Assembly: GCA_937876195.1 (NCBI GenBank)
Contig: CALEIK010000013.1
Coordinates: 58,343-122,342, forward strand
DNA length: 64,000 nt
DNA from: an uncultured Flavobacteriales bacterium
GTDB taxonomy: Bacteria > Bacteroidota > Bacteroidia > Flavobacteriales_D > Crocinitomicaceae
Direction: 5' to 3'
Part shown: one piece after another, positions 1 to 7,917 of the stretch
Numbering within the stretch: position 1 is the stretch's first letter
Layout of the letters: each line of letters opens with the position of its first letter
The notes under the pieces: model-generated
What the model saw: the letters and a program-made list of their open reading frames with translations, nothing else
Database searches by the model: none
What the model was told of the DNA's origin: nothing
Program-made: the position numbers and the translations under genes

Positions 1-1
1 G

Positions 2-535
2 TGTAATACTGAACTAACAGCTGAAATCTATTTCTATGAATACCCATGGACTTGGCTTGAAGACACGCTCATTTGTGAAGGCGTTACATTACTAGTAAAT
101 GCACCGAATGAAAACCCAGATGAGACACAGTATATTTGGAGTGATGGTCAATCTGGTCCGAATGTGTCATTTACTGAGGAAGGGTATTACGAAGTTACAT
201 TGACGAACGCATGCCATACCTCAACCACAGGTTTTACTTTGCAGTATCAAAACTGCTTCGTGAACCCGCCGAATGTCATTTCATTATCACCTGGTTCTCA
301 AAATAGTTTATGGTATGTTGACGTAAATGGAATTAAAGAGTTTGAGGTAGTAATTACGAATCGCTGGGGGAATGTTGTCTTTGATTGCAAAGATCAAGTA
401 GGACTGTGCACCTGGGATGGCCGATCTCCAGAAGGCAATTTCGTTGAAGAAGGAACCTATTTTTATTTAATCAACGCAGTAACAGAAGTAGGCGAAGAAA
501 TTCAAAAACACGGATTTATTCAAGTAGTCAACTAG
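2..535 (+). CDS. C-terminal part of a large T9SS-secreted protein (type B sorting domain)
   Basis: The frame is open from base 2 to the TAG at 535, so only the last 177 residues are visible and the true start lies outside the window; the ATG at 164 is internal. The last ~70 residues contain the FEVVITNRWGNVVF motif, a WDG turn and a final beta-strand ending in GFIQVVN. This is the pattern of the gliding-motility-associated C-terminal domain (CHU_C / T9SS type B sorting domain), which directs very large adhesin-like proteins through the type IX secretion system to the cell surface in Bacteroidota. The residues before it (YIWSDGQSG, TEEGYYEVTLTNACHTS) resemble PKD/Ig-like repeat units found in such proteins. 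A strong terminator follows 22 bases after the stop, so the gene ends a transcript. Confidence 0.85.
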   Translation, partial: CNTELTAEIYFYEYPWTWLEDTLICEGVTLLVNAPNENPDETQYIWSDGQSGPNVSFTEEGYYEVTLTNACHTSTTGFTLQYQNCFVNPPNVISLSPGSQNSLWYVDVNGIKEFEVVITNRWGNVVFDCKDQVGLCTWDGRSPEGNFVEEGTYFYLINAVTEVGEEIQKHGFIQVVN

Positions 536-557
536 TTAGTGATTTAATATCAGTGAC

Positions 558-584
558 GGGCAATCAAAATGATTGCCCTTTTTT
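558..584 (+). terminator. Rho-independent terminator
   Basis: A perfect 9-bp stem (gggcaatca / tgattgccc, 558-566 with 570-578) with a 3-base aaa loop is followed by six Ts. It closes the T9SS gene on its left. The T tract overlaps the proposed promoter of the next gene. Confidence 0.9.
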
Positions 585-613
585 GTTTCTAGTCGTTATA
601 GTTATTAACTTTA
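582..613 (+). promoter_or_regulatory. Probable Bacteroidota-type promoter of gap
   Basis: TTTG at 582-585 is separated by 20 bases from TAACTTTA at 606-613. This is close to the Bacteroidota consensus TTTG-N19/20-TAnnTTTG, with one mismatch at the last base of the -7 box. The gap ATG is 25 bases further on. Confidence 0.45.
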
Positions 614-638
614 CAAACAATCGTAAAATTGTAATCGG

Positions 639-1628
639 ATGAAAGTAGTTGGAGTAAATGGATTTGGAAGAATTGGAAGGTATTTCACGCGATTAACACT
701 TGACAATCCGAATGTAGATGTGGCGTTAGTCAATGATTTGGCTGATATAAAAACGCTGGCCCATTTGTTTAAATACGATAGTGTTCACCGACAACTGAAA
801 CACAGTTTCAAAATTGAAGGCAATTCCCTAGTGTTTGAAAACGGAAAGAAAATCACCTTCTGCGCGGAAAGAGATCCAGAGAAAATAGAATGGTCGAAGC
901 ATGGAGTAGAAATCGTAGTTGAATCGACGGGGATTTTCAGAACGAGAGCATTAGCGTCAAAACACTTGGTTGGTGGTGCAAAAAAGGTAATACTATCTGC
1001 TCCAGCGAGTGATGACGATATTAGAACGGTAGTGATGGGAATTAACGATGATTTGCTTGAATCTTCTGACACCATCATTTCGAATGCGTCATGCACAACG
1101 AATTCAGCAGCACCGATGCTGGAAGTCATGAAAAGTTTATGCACCATTGAAAGTGCCTTCATTACAACAGTCCATAGTTATACTTCTGATCAACGATTGC
1201 ACGATGCCCCACACAGCGATTTACGAAGAGCAAGAGCAGCAGCAGAATCCATTGTTCCAACATCTACAGGTGCAGCCAAAGCACTCGCCAAAATATTTCC
1301 TGAGTTAGAAGGGAAAATTGGAGGTTGTGGTGTTCGCGTTCCAGTTCCTGACGGATCAATGACCGACTTAACGCTGGTTGTAAGAAATCCACCCACAGAA
1401 CAACAAATTAATGCTGCCATGAAAAACGCGGCAGAAGGTAAACTTAAGGGAATACTATCTTACACAGAAGATCCCATTGTTTCGGTAGATATTATTGGAG
1501 ACTCCAACAGCTGTATTTTTGACGCCGAACTTACCAGTGTCATCGAAAACATGGTGAAAATCGTTGGTTGGTATGACAATGAAGCAGGATACTCTAATCG
1601 CTTGATTGATTTAGTACAGAAGCTCTAA
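639..1628 (+). CDS. gap: Type I glyceraldehyde-3-phosphate dehydrogenase
   Basis: This cytoplasmic enzyme converts glyceraldehyde-3-phosphate, phosphate and NAD(P)+ to 1,3-bisphosphoglycerate in glycolysis, or runs in reverse in gluconeogenesis. The 329-residue length fits the family. The N-terminal Rossmann motif is GVNGFGRIGR. The catalytic cysteine is Cys152 in SNASCTTN and its base is His179 in TTVHSYTSDQ; the family C-terminal WYDNEAGYSNR is present. Asp33, after VN in the second beta-strand, favours NAD, but the Leu-Pro pair of NAD-specific GapA enzymes reads Ala-Pro here (LHDAPHSDLRR), a mixed signature. The gene is monocistronic, with its own probable promoter and a convergent neighbour downstream. 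Whether it is the glycolytic or a biosynthetic paralogue cannot be told from this window. Confidence 0.97.
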   Translation: MKVVGVNGFGRIGRYFTRLTLDNPNVDVALVNDLADIKTLAHLFKYDSVHRQLKHSFKIEGNSLVFENGKKITFCAERDPEKIEWSKHGVEIVVESTGIFRTRALASKHLVGGAKKVILSAPASDDDIRTVVMGINDDLLESSDTIISNASCTTNSAAPMLEVMKSLCTIESAFITTVHSYTSDQRLHDAPHSDLRRARAAAESIVPTSTGAAKALAKIFPELEGKIGGCGVRVPVPDGSMTDLTLVVRNPPTEQQINAAMKNAAEGKLKGILSYTEDPIVSVDIIGDSNSCIFDAELTSVIENMVKIVGWYDNEAGYSNRLIDLVQKL

Positions 1629-1633
1629 GTCGT

Positions 1634-1707
1634 ATTCAATCTATTGAATCGAGTGCCATTCTTGGAACTTTTGAATTTTTGAACTCGCATGCCGAGCCCG
1701 TCGAGGT
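1634..1707. repeat. Palindromic and heptad-like repeat tract between convergent genes
   Basis: Between the ends of gap and the convergent HU-SPOR gene there is a 7-bp stem (attcaat / attgaat, 1634-1640 with 1643-1649). It is followed by phased copies of a TTGAACT-like heptad (1664-1685) and an imperfect palindrome, catgccgag-ccc-gtcgaggtatg-like, at 1688-1710. The same heptad motif occurs after folA near 16188-16215. There is no long T tract, so a role as bidirectional terminator is only possible. Confidence 0.5.
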
Positions 1708-1716
1708 ATGAACTAT

Positions 1717-2934
1717 TTACTTCCACTCATAGATCCATCCCTTTGGAGCAACACCAACCAATTCATTCAATCCTTGTTGTGCTTCCTCTCTTGTCGCATA
1801 CGACTTGATACTGACCAAGGTCATTCCTCTTCCTTGCCCCACTTTGACGGAATAACCCTCTGCAGTAAATTTAGCACCCAAACGGTTCGCGTTTTCTTCG
1901 GATGAAAAAGCACCAGCAATCACATGAAAGGGTAAATCACCTCCTGTATATTGTGATTGCGCTGGAAGCTCCTCACTATCTTCAACTGGTTCCTCTGAAA
2001 CTGGTTCTTCTGTTATTGTTTCATCCTCAATTGGCTCCTCTTCGCTGATCTCGTTTTCGTTGCTCGCCGCTTCATGTGATGATTTCTCATCTGATGACTG
2101 ATCATCCCCAGAAGTCTCTTCTTCTGTTGGAGTAACCACTTCCTCTTTGTCAGCTAAGAACGGAACATGTTGTTTTAGCTCGTCGTAATTCAATCCAAAA
2201 TAGGTTCCGCCCGCAATAATCAACACAATTAATCCCATCAGCATCCAGAATCCAACGCCTCGTTTCGATGAACTTCTCTTCTCCTTAACTGGTTTTTCCT
2301 TCTTCGGCAGTTTCTTTACTTCCTGCTCCTTTTTAAGTGCAGCCAATTTTTCAGCATGTTTCAGTTGCTCTTCCTTTTCAAGAATTGTTTGCTCTTTTTT
2401 CTTTTCGGGGGGAATTTCTGTGACTATTTTCGGGGTCGCTTTAGCTGCTGGTTTTTCTTCCTTTTTAGGAGCTCCTTCTGCCTTCTTAGGTGCTTCCTTT
2501 TTTGGTTCATTGACCAAAATATTCTCCTTTTCTGGGGCTTTTTCTACTGGCTTCTTTACCGCAGTAGCTTTTATCTCTTCTTTTTTAGGTGCTGGCTTTT
2601 TCTTTTCAACTTTTTCTGCCGTCTTATCCCAATTTTTGAAATCAATGTCATCTCCATTCTTATAAAATGAACCGAATTCAAACATATCATATGACCCGCC
2701 CTTATTCACCGTCAACTCAATTTCACGGACATACTTCGCAATTAAATTTTTGGCTTCCAGCTCCTCAAAGCCTTCATTCTCCATTATATAACTTACGAGC
2801 TTACCGTCGTCATGCTTTAAATAGGACATGAACATAATCTCCCCTGATTCATGGTCGGTAATTGTTAGTGCACCCAGACCAGGGATGATAATAGTATTGA
2901 CATTCTTAAGTATTTCGAGTAGGTATTTGTCCAT
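1717..2934 (-). CDS. HU-domain / transmembrane / SPOR-domain protein
   Basis: The 405-residue protein has three parts. Residues 1-100 (VNTIIIPGLGALTI, MFEFGSFYKNG) match the CCDC81-type prokaryotic HU domains known from Bacteroidota. Residues ~108-225 form a Lys/Pro/Ala/Glu-rich linker on the cytoplasmic side. A single membrane span lies at about 228-248 (GFWMLMGLIVLIIAGGTYFG). An acidic Glu/Ser/Asp linker (264-328) then leads to a C-terminal SPOR domain at about 335-405 (PFHVIAGAFSSEENAN). SPOR domains bind denuded glycan strands in septal peptidoglycan. From family knowledge I infer an inner-membrane protein with an HU-like domain inside the cell and a peptidoglycan-binding domain in the periplasm, possibly tied to division. 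The gene stands alone on the minus strand and is convergent with gap. Confidence 0.88.
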   Translation of the reverse strand: MDKYLLEILKNVNTIIIPGLGALTITDHESGEIMFMSYLKHDDGKLVSYIMENEGFEELEAKNLIAKYVREIELTVNKGGSYDMFEFGSFYKNGDDIDFKNWDKTAEKVEKKKPAPKKEEIKATAVKKPVEKAPEKENILVNEPKKEAPKKAEGAPKKEEKPAAKATPKIVTEIPPEKKKEQTILEKEEQLKHAEKLAALKKEQEVKKLPKKEKPVKEKRSSSKRGVGFWMLMGLIVLIIAGGTYFGLNYDELKQHVPFLADKEEVVTPTEEETSGDDQSSDEKSSHEAASNENEISEEEPIEDETITEEPVSEEPVEDSEELPAQSQYTGGDLPFHVIAGAFSSEENANRLGAKFTAEGYSVKVGQGRGMTLVSIKSYATREEAQQGLNELVGVAPKGWIYEWK

Positions 2935-2968
2935 AGTTGATTGTTTAAGGCAAGGAAGATAACAAAAA

Positions 2969-3823
2969 TCAGAACAATTCGGAAAAATTGAAGGTCTCTT
3001 TTAGACGAACTCCTTTTTCTGTGGGTTGAATTGTGCAACATTCATTCACAGAATCATGCTCTAAAAAAAGTATGAAATCATTCTTTACCGCCGTATTCAA
3101 AAACTTCTCCTTTTCACTTAACGTCAACAATGGTCGCGTATCATAACCCATTACATACGGCAACGGAAGATGCCCAACACTGGGCAGTAAATCTGCCATG
3201 AAAACAAGTGTTTTTCCCTTGTACTTGATGTGCGGAATCATCATGCTTTCTGTGTGACCATCGACAAAAAACACATCGAAATTGTTAAAGACATTGGACG
3301 TGTAATCACCAATTCTGTCCACAAACTTCAATTGTCCACTTTCTTGAATAGGAATAATATTTTCCGTTAAAAACGACGCCTTTTCACGTGGATTTGGTTC
3401 AGTTGCCCATTTCCAGTGATTCTCAGTACTCCAATACGTCGCATTTTTAAATGTTGGTTCAAATCCATTTCCATCCTTTCTTCTTTTTATTGCTCCTCCG
3501 CAATGATCAAAGTGCAAGTGTGTAAGAAAAACATCCGTAATATCGTCTTCTGTGAATCCCAACTTTTTAAGGTTCGGACTTAAACTATTTGCATCGGAAA
3601 GGTAATAGTGCGAAAAGAATTTTTCAGATTGTTTGTCACCTATTCCTGTATCAATTAATATCAACCGATCTCCATCCTCGATCAATAAACAACGCATTGA
3701 CCAATCGCACATGTTATTGTCATCGGCAGGATTTGTTCGCGACCAAAGTGATTTTGGAACCACTCCAAACATCGCTCCTCCATCCAATTTAAAGTTTCCA
3801 GTATTCAATACGTGAATTATCAT
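2969..3823 (-). CDS. MBL-fold metallohydrolase
   Basis: This 284-residue protein has the metallo-beta-lactamase fold signature THLHFDH (His102, His104, Asp106, His107), with further likely metal ligands His190 in VDGHTE, Asp211 in FMADLLPS and His246 in LFLEHDS. It probably binds two metal ions and hydrolyses a small ester, thioester or lactone; the substrate is unknown. I place the start at the ATG at 3823 (MIIHVLNTGNFKLDGG), because it begins the first beta-strand of the fold and lies 14 bases after the stop of the upstream transporter gene. An earlier ATG at 3904 would overlap that gene by 67 bases and add a tail with no family match. It is the last gene of the ribD-EamA-MBL operon on the minus strand. 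Confidence 0.88.
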   Translation of the reverse strand: MIIHVLNTGNFKLDGGAMFGVVPKSLWSRTNPADDNNMCDWSMRCLLIEDGDRLILIDTGIGDKQSEKFFSHYYLSDANSLSPNLKKLGFTEDDITDVFLTHLHFDHCGGAIKRRKDGNGFEPTFKNATYWSTENHWKWATEPNPREKASFLTENIIPIQESGQLKFVDRIGDYTSNVFNNFDVFFVDGHTESMMIPHIKYKGKTLVFMADLLPSVGHLPLPYVMGYDTRPLLTLSEKEKFLNTAVKNDFILFLEHDSVNECCTIQPTEKGVRLKETFNFSELF

Positions 3824-3837
3824 ATCTATATCATTTT

Positions 3838-4704
3838 TTATTTTGAAATATACAACGTGGTAATGGCCAACACCGCACAAATAAGTCCGATGATTTTCTT
3901 CCATGTTGCCTGTTCTTTAAAGATAATAAATCCTAGCAATGCAGCTCCCAAAACTATGGAGACATTTGTAATTGCCAGAACTGTTGAGTCGGTCCAACCC
4001 GTTTTTTCGTACGATTGAATTAAGCAGTAGATGGAGAAATAATTAGGAATTCCAAGGACAATTCCAGCAGCGACATTCTTCAACTGCAATTTACTTTTCT
4101 TTGTGTAAATGCGAACTGCTAAGATAAGCATCCCCAATACACCAGCACCTCCTAATCCAAATGCGGAAAACAAGGAAGGACTTAGCACTTTCAACTCGTA
4201 ATTCTGCACGTAGTTCAGCGTGAAATCGAGCAATCCACTCCCAAAAAACAGTAGAATCAACATCCAAGTAGATCTCAATTCCTTCTCTGTTCTTTTGGAA
4301 GGAAGTGAAACCAATAAAACGCCTACGAAGGCTAAGAGCATTCCAACAATTTTCAACCATGTAATTGCCTCGGTGTACCCAATTATCATAAGCAGTAATG
4401 ATACCACCATGCTCATTTTTACCGCGATTGAAGTAGACGCTACACCATTTGTTTGTGTGCTCATTGCCATCACAAAGAACAAACCGATGAACAATATTGA
4501 ACAAATAACAGAGTAAAGTATCCACGTTGGATTATCGAGTGCAGAGCCGCTCCACTCATCTCCATAAAGTAAAACTCCACAAAAAAATGCGATGATGTAA
4601 TTAAACACAATCGCTTGAAAAGTATCAATTTTAAAAACCTGGAAATAACGAAAGATAACGAAGATGAGCGTTGAAGAAACAATCGAAAGAATTAAATAGA
4701 TCAT
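3838..4704 (-). CDS. EamA/DMT-family transporter
   Basis: This 288-residue protein consists almost entirely of about ten hydrophobic helices in two repeated halves, as in the drug/metabolite transporter superfamily (EamA domains). Helices are visible from residue 1 (MIYLILSIVSSTLIFVIF) to the C-terminal IIGLICAVLAITTLYI. The C-terminal helix pair with GAALLGFIIFKEQATWKKIIG is typical of the family. It should lie in the inner membrane and move a small metabolite, not identifiable from sequence. Its ATG overlaps the ribD stop by four bases (ATGA, 4701-4704), which indicates translational coupling. The link to riboflavin synthesis may be incidental. Confidence 0.9.
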   Translation of the reverse strand: MIYLILSIVSSTLIFVIFRYFQVFKIDTFQAIVFNYIIAFFCGVLLYGDEWSGSALDNPTWILYSVICSILFIGLFFVMAMSTQTNGVASTSIAVKMSMVVSLLLMIIGYTEAITWLKIVGMLLAFVGVLLVSLPSKRTEKELRSTWMLILLFFGSGLLDFTLNYVQNYELKVLSPSLFSAFGLGGAGVLGMLILAVRIYTKKSKLQLKNVAAGIVLGIPNYFSIYCLIQSYEKTGWTDSTVLAITNVSIVLGAALLGFIIFKEQATWKKIIGLICAVLAITTLYISK

Positions 4705-5729
4705 CCTTTAAAGTAGGTTTTAATTGTATCACAAAAAAAACGTTCTTCATTATCTTCAGAAGTATTCAACGAAGGCGCGTCCGTTCCCTGATCAAACTTA
4801 ACTGCTCCTATAACGACTTTTGCTTCATCCCATAAGTTGGCGTCAATAAACGATTGAAGTGTCGCTCTTCCTCCTTCGATCAATACGGATTGAATATTTC
4901 TTTCAACCAATGCCGAAAGAATTAATTGAGGACTCAACGCGTCGAGTTGCACATATTCAATAGTTCCACTTGCTTCGGATTTCAGTTTATTCAGTACAAT
5001 CGTTGATGCTTCGTCATTAAAGCAGTTCATCGTCATTGGCAGTTGTAATTCTGAATCAAGAACAATACGAATGGGATTATTTCCTTTCACTGCTCTTACC
5101 GTCAATGAAGGATTGTCCTTTTCTACGGTGTTTCGACCTACTAAAATGGCTTGGTGATTTTTCCTCCAGGTATGCACCATCGTTTGTGTTTCTGGAGCCG
5201 AAATCCATGTCACTTTCCCATCGGATAGACCTTGATCAATTTTTCCGTTGGATGTTTGCGCCCACTTGAGCAAAACATATGGTCTTTTCTTTTCATGAAA
5301 AGTGAAGAAGTGCTTGTTCAACGCGCGACATTCATTTTCTAAACATCCCACTAGGGTCTCAATTCCTGCATTTTTCAATCGTTCAATCCCCTTACCGCTG
5401 ACCAACGAAAAGGAATCCAAACAACCAATGACCACACGCTTAAACTGATGATGTACCAACAAATCGGCACAAGGCGGTGTTTTTCCTGTGTGCGCGCATG
5501 GTTCGAGGGAAACATATATTGTCGCTTCCTTCAAAAGGGTCTGATCGTCTACATTTGCAATTGCGTTGACTTCAGCATGTGCTTCACCGTACTTTTCGTG
5601 ATAGCCCTCACCAATAATTCTATCGTTGTGAACAATCACCGCGCCGACCATTGGATTTGGGGCAACACGTCCTTGTCCCAGCAGTGCCAGCTCAATACAG
5701 CGCCTCATGTATTTTTCATCCAATTGCAT
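4701..5729 (-). CDS. ribD: Bifunctional riboflavin biosynthesis deaminase/reductase RibD
   Basis: RibD performs two successive cytoplasmic steps of riboflavin synthesis: deamination of 2,5-diamino-6-ribosylamino-pyrimidinone phosphate and NADPH-dependent reduction of its ribosyl side chain. The N-terminal deaminase domain (~1-145) has the zinc site His51/Glu53 (HAEVNA) with Cys78 and Cys87 (EPCAHTGKTPPCADL). The C-terminal reductase domain (~146-342) has the DHFR-like core with AILVGRNTVEKDNPSLTVR and the glycine-rich VLIEGGRATLQSF. The 342-residue length fits the bifunctional form. It is the first gene of a three-gene minus-strand operon and overlaps the EamA gene by four bases. No other rib gene is in the window and I saw no FMN riboswitch upstream. 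Confidence 0.96.
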   Translation of the reverse strand: MQLDEKYMRRCIELALLGQGRVAPNPMVGAVIVHNDRIIGEGYHEKYGEAHAEVNAIANVDDQTLLKEATIYVSLEPCAHTGKTPPCADLLVHHQFKRVVIGCLDSFSLVSGKGIERLKNAGIETLVGCLENECRALNKHFFTFHEKKRPYVLLKWAQTSNGKIDQGLSDGKVTWISAPETQTMVHTWRKNHQAILVGRNTVEKDNPSLTVRAVKGNNPIRIVLDSELQLPMTMNCFNDEASTIVLNKLKSEASGTIEYVQLDALSPQLILSALVERNIQSVLIEGGRATLQSFIDANLWDEAKVVIGAVKFDQGTDAPSLNTSEDNEERFFCDTIKTYFKG

Positions 5730-5821
5730 GTGACGAAGATAGTGGAATTTTATCGCACAACTGTCAGACCTCGTAAGGTTTAAAGTTCACATTTTAGATT
5801 ATCTTTTCTATTTTAGCGCGC

Positions 5822-7087
5822 ATGAAAACATTTACTACGAAGCAAAAACTAAAGCTCCTTTTCAGTTTACCTGTAATTGTCGCTGCACTCGGCTATTTTG
5901 TGGACATCTACGACTTAATTATTTTTGGAATTGTTCGCATTGAAAGCCTGCAAGACTTAGGATTGGATGTAGACAAGGTAGGCTCCATGGTGCTCAATTG
6001 GCAAATGTTTGGTTTGTTGCTCGGTGGTGTTTTGTGGGGAGTCTTTGGCGATAAAAAAGGGCGATTATCCGTTCTTTTTGGTTCCATTTTGGTCTACTCC
6101 TTAGCGAATATCGCCTGTGGATTTCTTCCGCAAATGCAATTTATGGATCCCACATTTATGTACTGTGCACTTCGCTTTATCGCTGGAATTGGTTTAGCAG
6201 GAGAGTTAGGTGCGGGTATAACACTTGTGTCAGAATCATTGCCAAAAGAGCTGAGAGCCATTGGGACTTCCTTAGTCGCAGGGTTCGGATTGCTTGGTGC
6301 TGTTGTAGCGAAATTAACCGTTGGTTTTTCTGGCGATTGGACAATCACTTATTTCATCGGTGGTGGATTAGGATTGGGTCTCCTATTTTTGAGGGTCGGC
6401 GTAGTTGAATCAGGTATTTTTAAGGACATTGAGCAAAAAAGTGGTATCAAACGAGGAAACTTCTTTTCCTTTTTTACAAACGCAGAACGTTTCGTGCGCT
6501 ACATAAAATGTATCGCAATTGGCTTGCCAACCTGGTTTTGTATTGGCATTTTCGCGTTTTTCGGAAATCAATTTGCGGCACCATTGGGGATCAGTGAAGA
6601 AATAGACCCTGGACTGAGCATTATGTGGGCATACGTCGGAATTTCTGCTGGTGATTTTGCCAGTGGGTTCATTAGTCATTGGCTGAAATCGCGTAAAATG
6701 TCCATTTTTTGGATGCTCGTTTTTACGATGATTGGAGTTGTTCTAATGCTCTCAGGCTTCGCCAAAACTGCCAACGGATATTACTTCTTCATGGTCTGGC
6801 TAGGTGTGGGGACTGGTTACTGGGCAATGTTCGTGACACTAGGAGCGGAACAGTTTGGCACCAATATTCGTTCAACTGCCGCTACAACAATCCCAAACAT
6901 GGTCAGAGGAAGTTTACCACTGATGGTAATTCTTTACAATTTTATTAAAGAAGACATTTACGCAAATGCCAATCATGGAATTATCACCGCGGCAATTGTG
7001 GTTGGCGTCATCGCTTTTGGTCTCGCCATCTACTCTACCCTTACGATTTCTGAAACCCATAATAAGGACATGGATTTCGTGGAGTAA
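5822..7087 (+). CDS. MFS transporter
   Basis: This 421-residue inner-membrane protein has about twelve hydrophobic helices and the major-facilitator loop 2-3 signature (GVLWGVFGDKKGRLSVLFGS), in which GDKKGR matches GxxxDRxGR. The charged motif in the first helix (GYFVDIYDLIIFGI) resembles the sialate/aromatic-acid/metabolite:H+ symporter branch of MFS. The substrate cannot be assigned. It stands alone between a divergent ribD operon and a secreted protein. An A-rich leader rather than a Shine-Dalgarno precedes the ATG. The short C-terminus after helix 12 is ordinary. Confidence 0.9.
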   Translation: MKTFTTKQKLKLLFSLPVIVAALGYFVDIYDLIIFGIVRIESLQDLGLDVDKVGSMVLNWQMFGLLLGGVLWGVFGDKKGRLSVLFGSILVYSLANIACGFLPQMQFMDPTFMYCALRFIAGIGLAGELGAGITLVSESLPKELRAIGTSLVAGFGLLGAVVAKLTVGFSGDWTITYFIGGGLGLGLLFLRVGVVESGIFKDIEQKSGIKRGNFFSFFTNAERFVRYIKCIAIGLPTWFCIGIFAFFGNQFAAPLGISEEIDPGLSIMWAYVGISAGDFASGFISHWLKSRKMSIFWMLVFTMIGVVLMLSGFAKTANGYYFFMVWLGVGTGYWAMFVTLGAEQFGTNIRSTAATTIPNMVRGSLPLMVILYNFIKEDIYANANHGIITAAIVVGVIAFGLAIYSTLTISETHNKDMDFVE

Positions 7088-7140
7088 AGGCAGTTGAATT
7101 CAAATCCATTGGTATTGCCCTCTGATAATCAGCAAAATAG

Positions 7141-7171
7141 TTTGTAAATTGATAAAATTCAATTAACTTCA
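7141..7171 (+). promoter_or_regulatory. Possible promoter for the 7198 gene
   Basis: TTTG at 7141-7144 and TAACTTCA at 7164-7171 are separated by 19 bases, near the Bacteroidota consensus but with two mismatches in the -7 box. The ATG follows 26 bases later. Confidence 0.4.
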
Positions 7172-7197
7172 TCCTGCTACATACAAAAAGTTAAACC

Positions 7198-7899
7198 ATG
7201 CGTATCATTTTCTATTTTGGACTTCTTTTCCTGCTGACTGGAGTGAATACGGCGCAGAAAGAAAAGCTTCATCGAGGAATTGAAGAAGATGAGGATTATT
7301 CCTCCTGTGAATACGAGAACCCTACAGCAACATTGGGGCTGGGATTGGTTATTTTACCAGATGAGTTTACCCTCTATGAAGACAGTGCGCTAACCAAGGT
7401 CTTTTGTCAGCGAGATATGTTTACCGAAGTAAATGTACGACCTGAGATTTGTGCCAAATTTTGTAAGCCAGCGTACGGCATCATGCACTTGGTCTGTGTC
7501 AACATGAACGAAAACTCGTATTCGGTATTGATTGATAGTTCAACGGTTGCCTATGCACCGAAAAATGACCAGTACACTTTTAATCAGTGGGGAGAATACA
7601 TCACCTCATCGCTGGGAATTAGAAGAAAACCTGAGTTCATGAAGGAGAACCCTCTAAAACCTGAACCAAAATCGAAAGGAAAAAGTATTTCTCTTCCCAA
7701 CGGAAATGAATCACTCTGTGCTATCGAAGTGAAAGGTGACTGGGTAAAGGTGAAATACGATTGTTTCCAAAATCAAGAGAACAACGAATATTTGGGCGAA
7801 CCATGCCTTCTTTACATCAGTTTATGTGAAACTCAAGTCGGATGGATCAAATGGAGGGATGAGGAGACGTTGTTAATTGATCTATTTTTGATTCCTTAA
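7198..7899 (+). CDS. Exported protein of unknown function
   Basis: I do not recognise this 233-residue protein. It opens with a signal peptide (MRIIFYFGLLFLLTGVNTAQ, cleavage probably near residue 19), so it is exported. The mature part has conserved-looking cysteines (SSCEYEN, EICAKFCKPAYG, CLLYISLCETQ) and acidic patches. A C-terminal stretch with VKGDWVKVKYDC and QVGWIKWRDEETLL looks like an SH3-type beta-barrel, which is an impression only. It lies 18 bases upstream of a T9SS-tagged hydrolase and is probably cotranscribed with it. Confidence 0.7.
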   Translation: MRIIFYFGLLFLLTGVNTAQKEKLHRGIEEDEDYSSCEYENPTATLGLGLVILPDEFTLYEDSALTKVFCQRDMFTEVNVRPEICAKFCKPAYGIMHLVCVNMNENSYSVLIDSSTVAYAPKNDQYTFNQWGEYITSSLGIRRKPEFMKENPLKPEPKSKGKSISLPNGNESLCAIEVKGDWVKVKYDCFQNQENNEYLGEPCLLYISLCETQVGWIKWRDEETLLIDLFLIP

Positions 7900-7917
7900 T
7901 CGATTTAAATAAATTCT

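Noticed and set aside
2356..2670. Phe/Leu-rich plus-strand frame opposite the HU-SPOR gene
   Set aside because: It is the antisense of a Lys/Glu-rich linker; its composition follows from that.
3824..3904. Longer start for the MBL-fold gene
   Set aside because: It overlaps the EamA gene and adds a stretch without family match.
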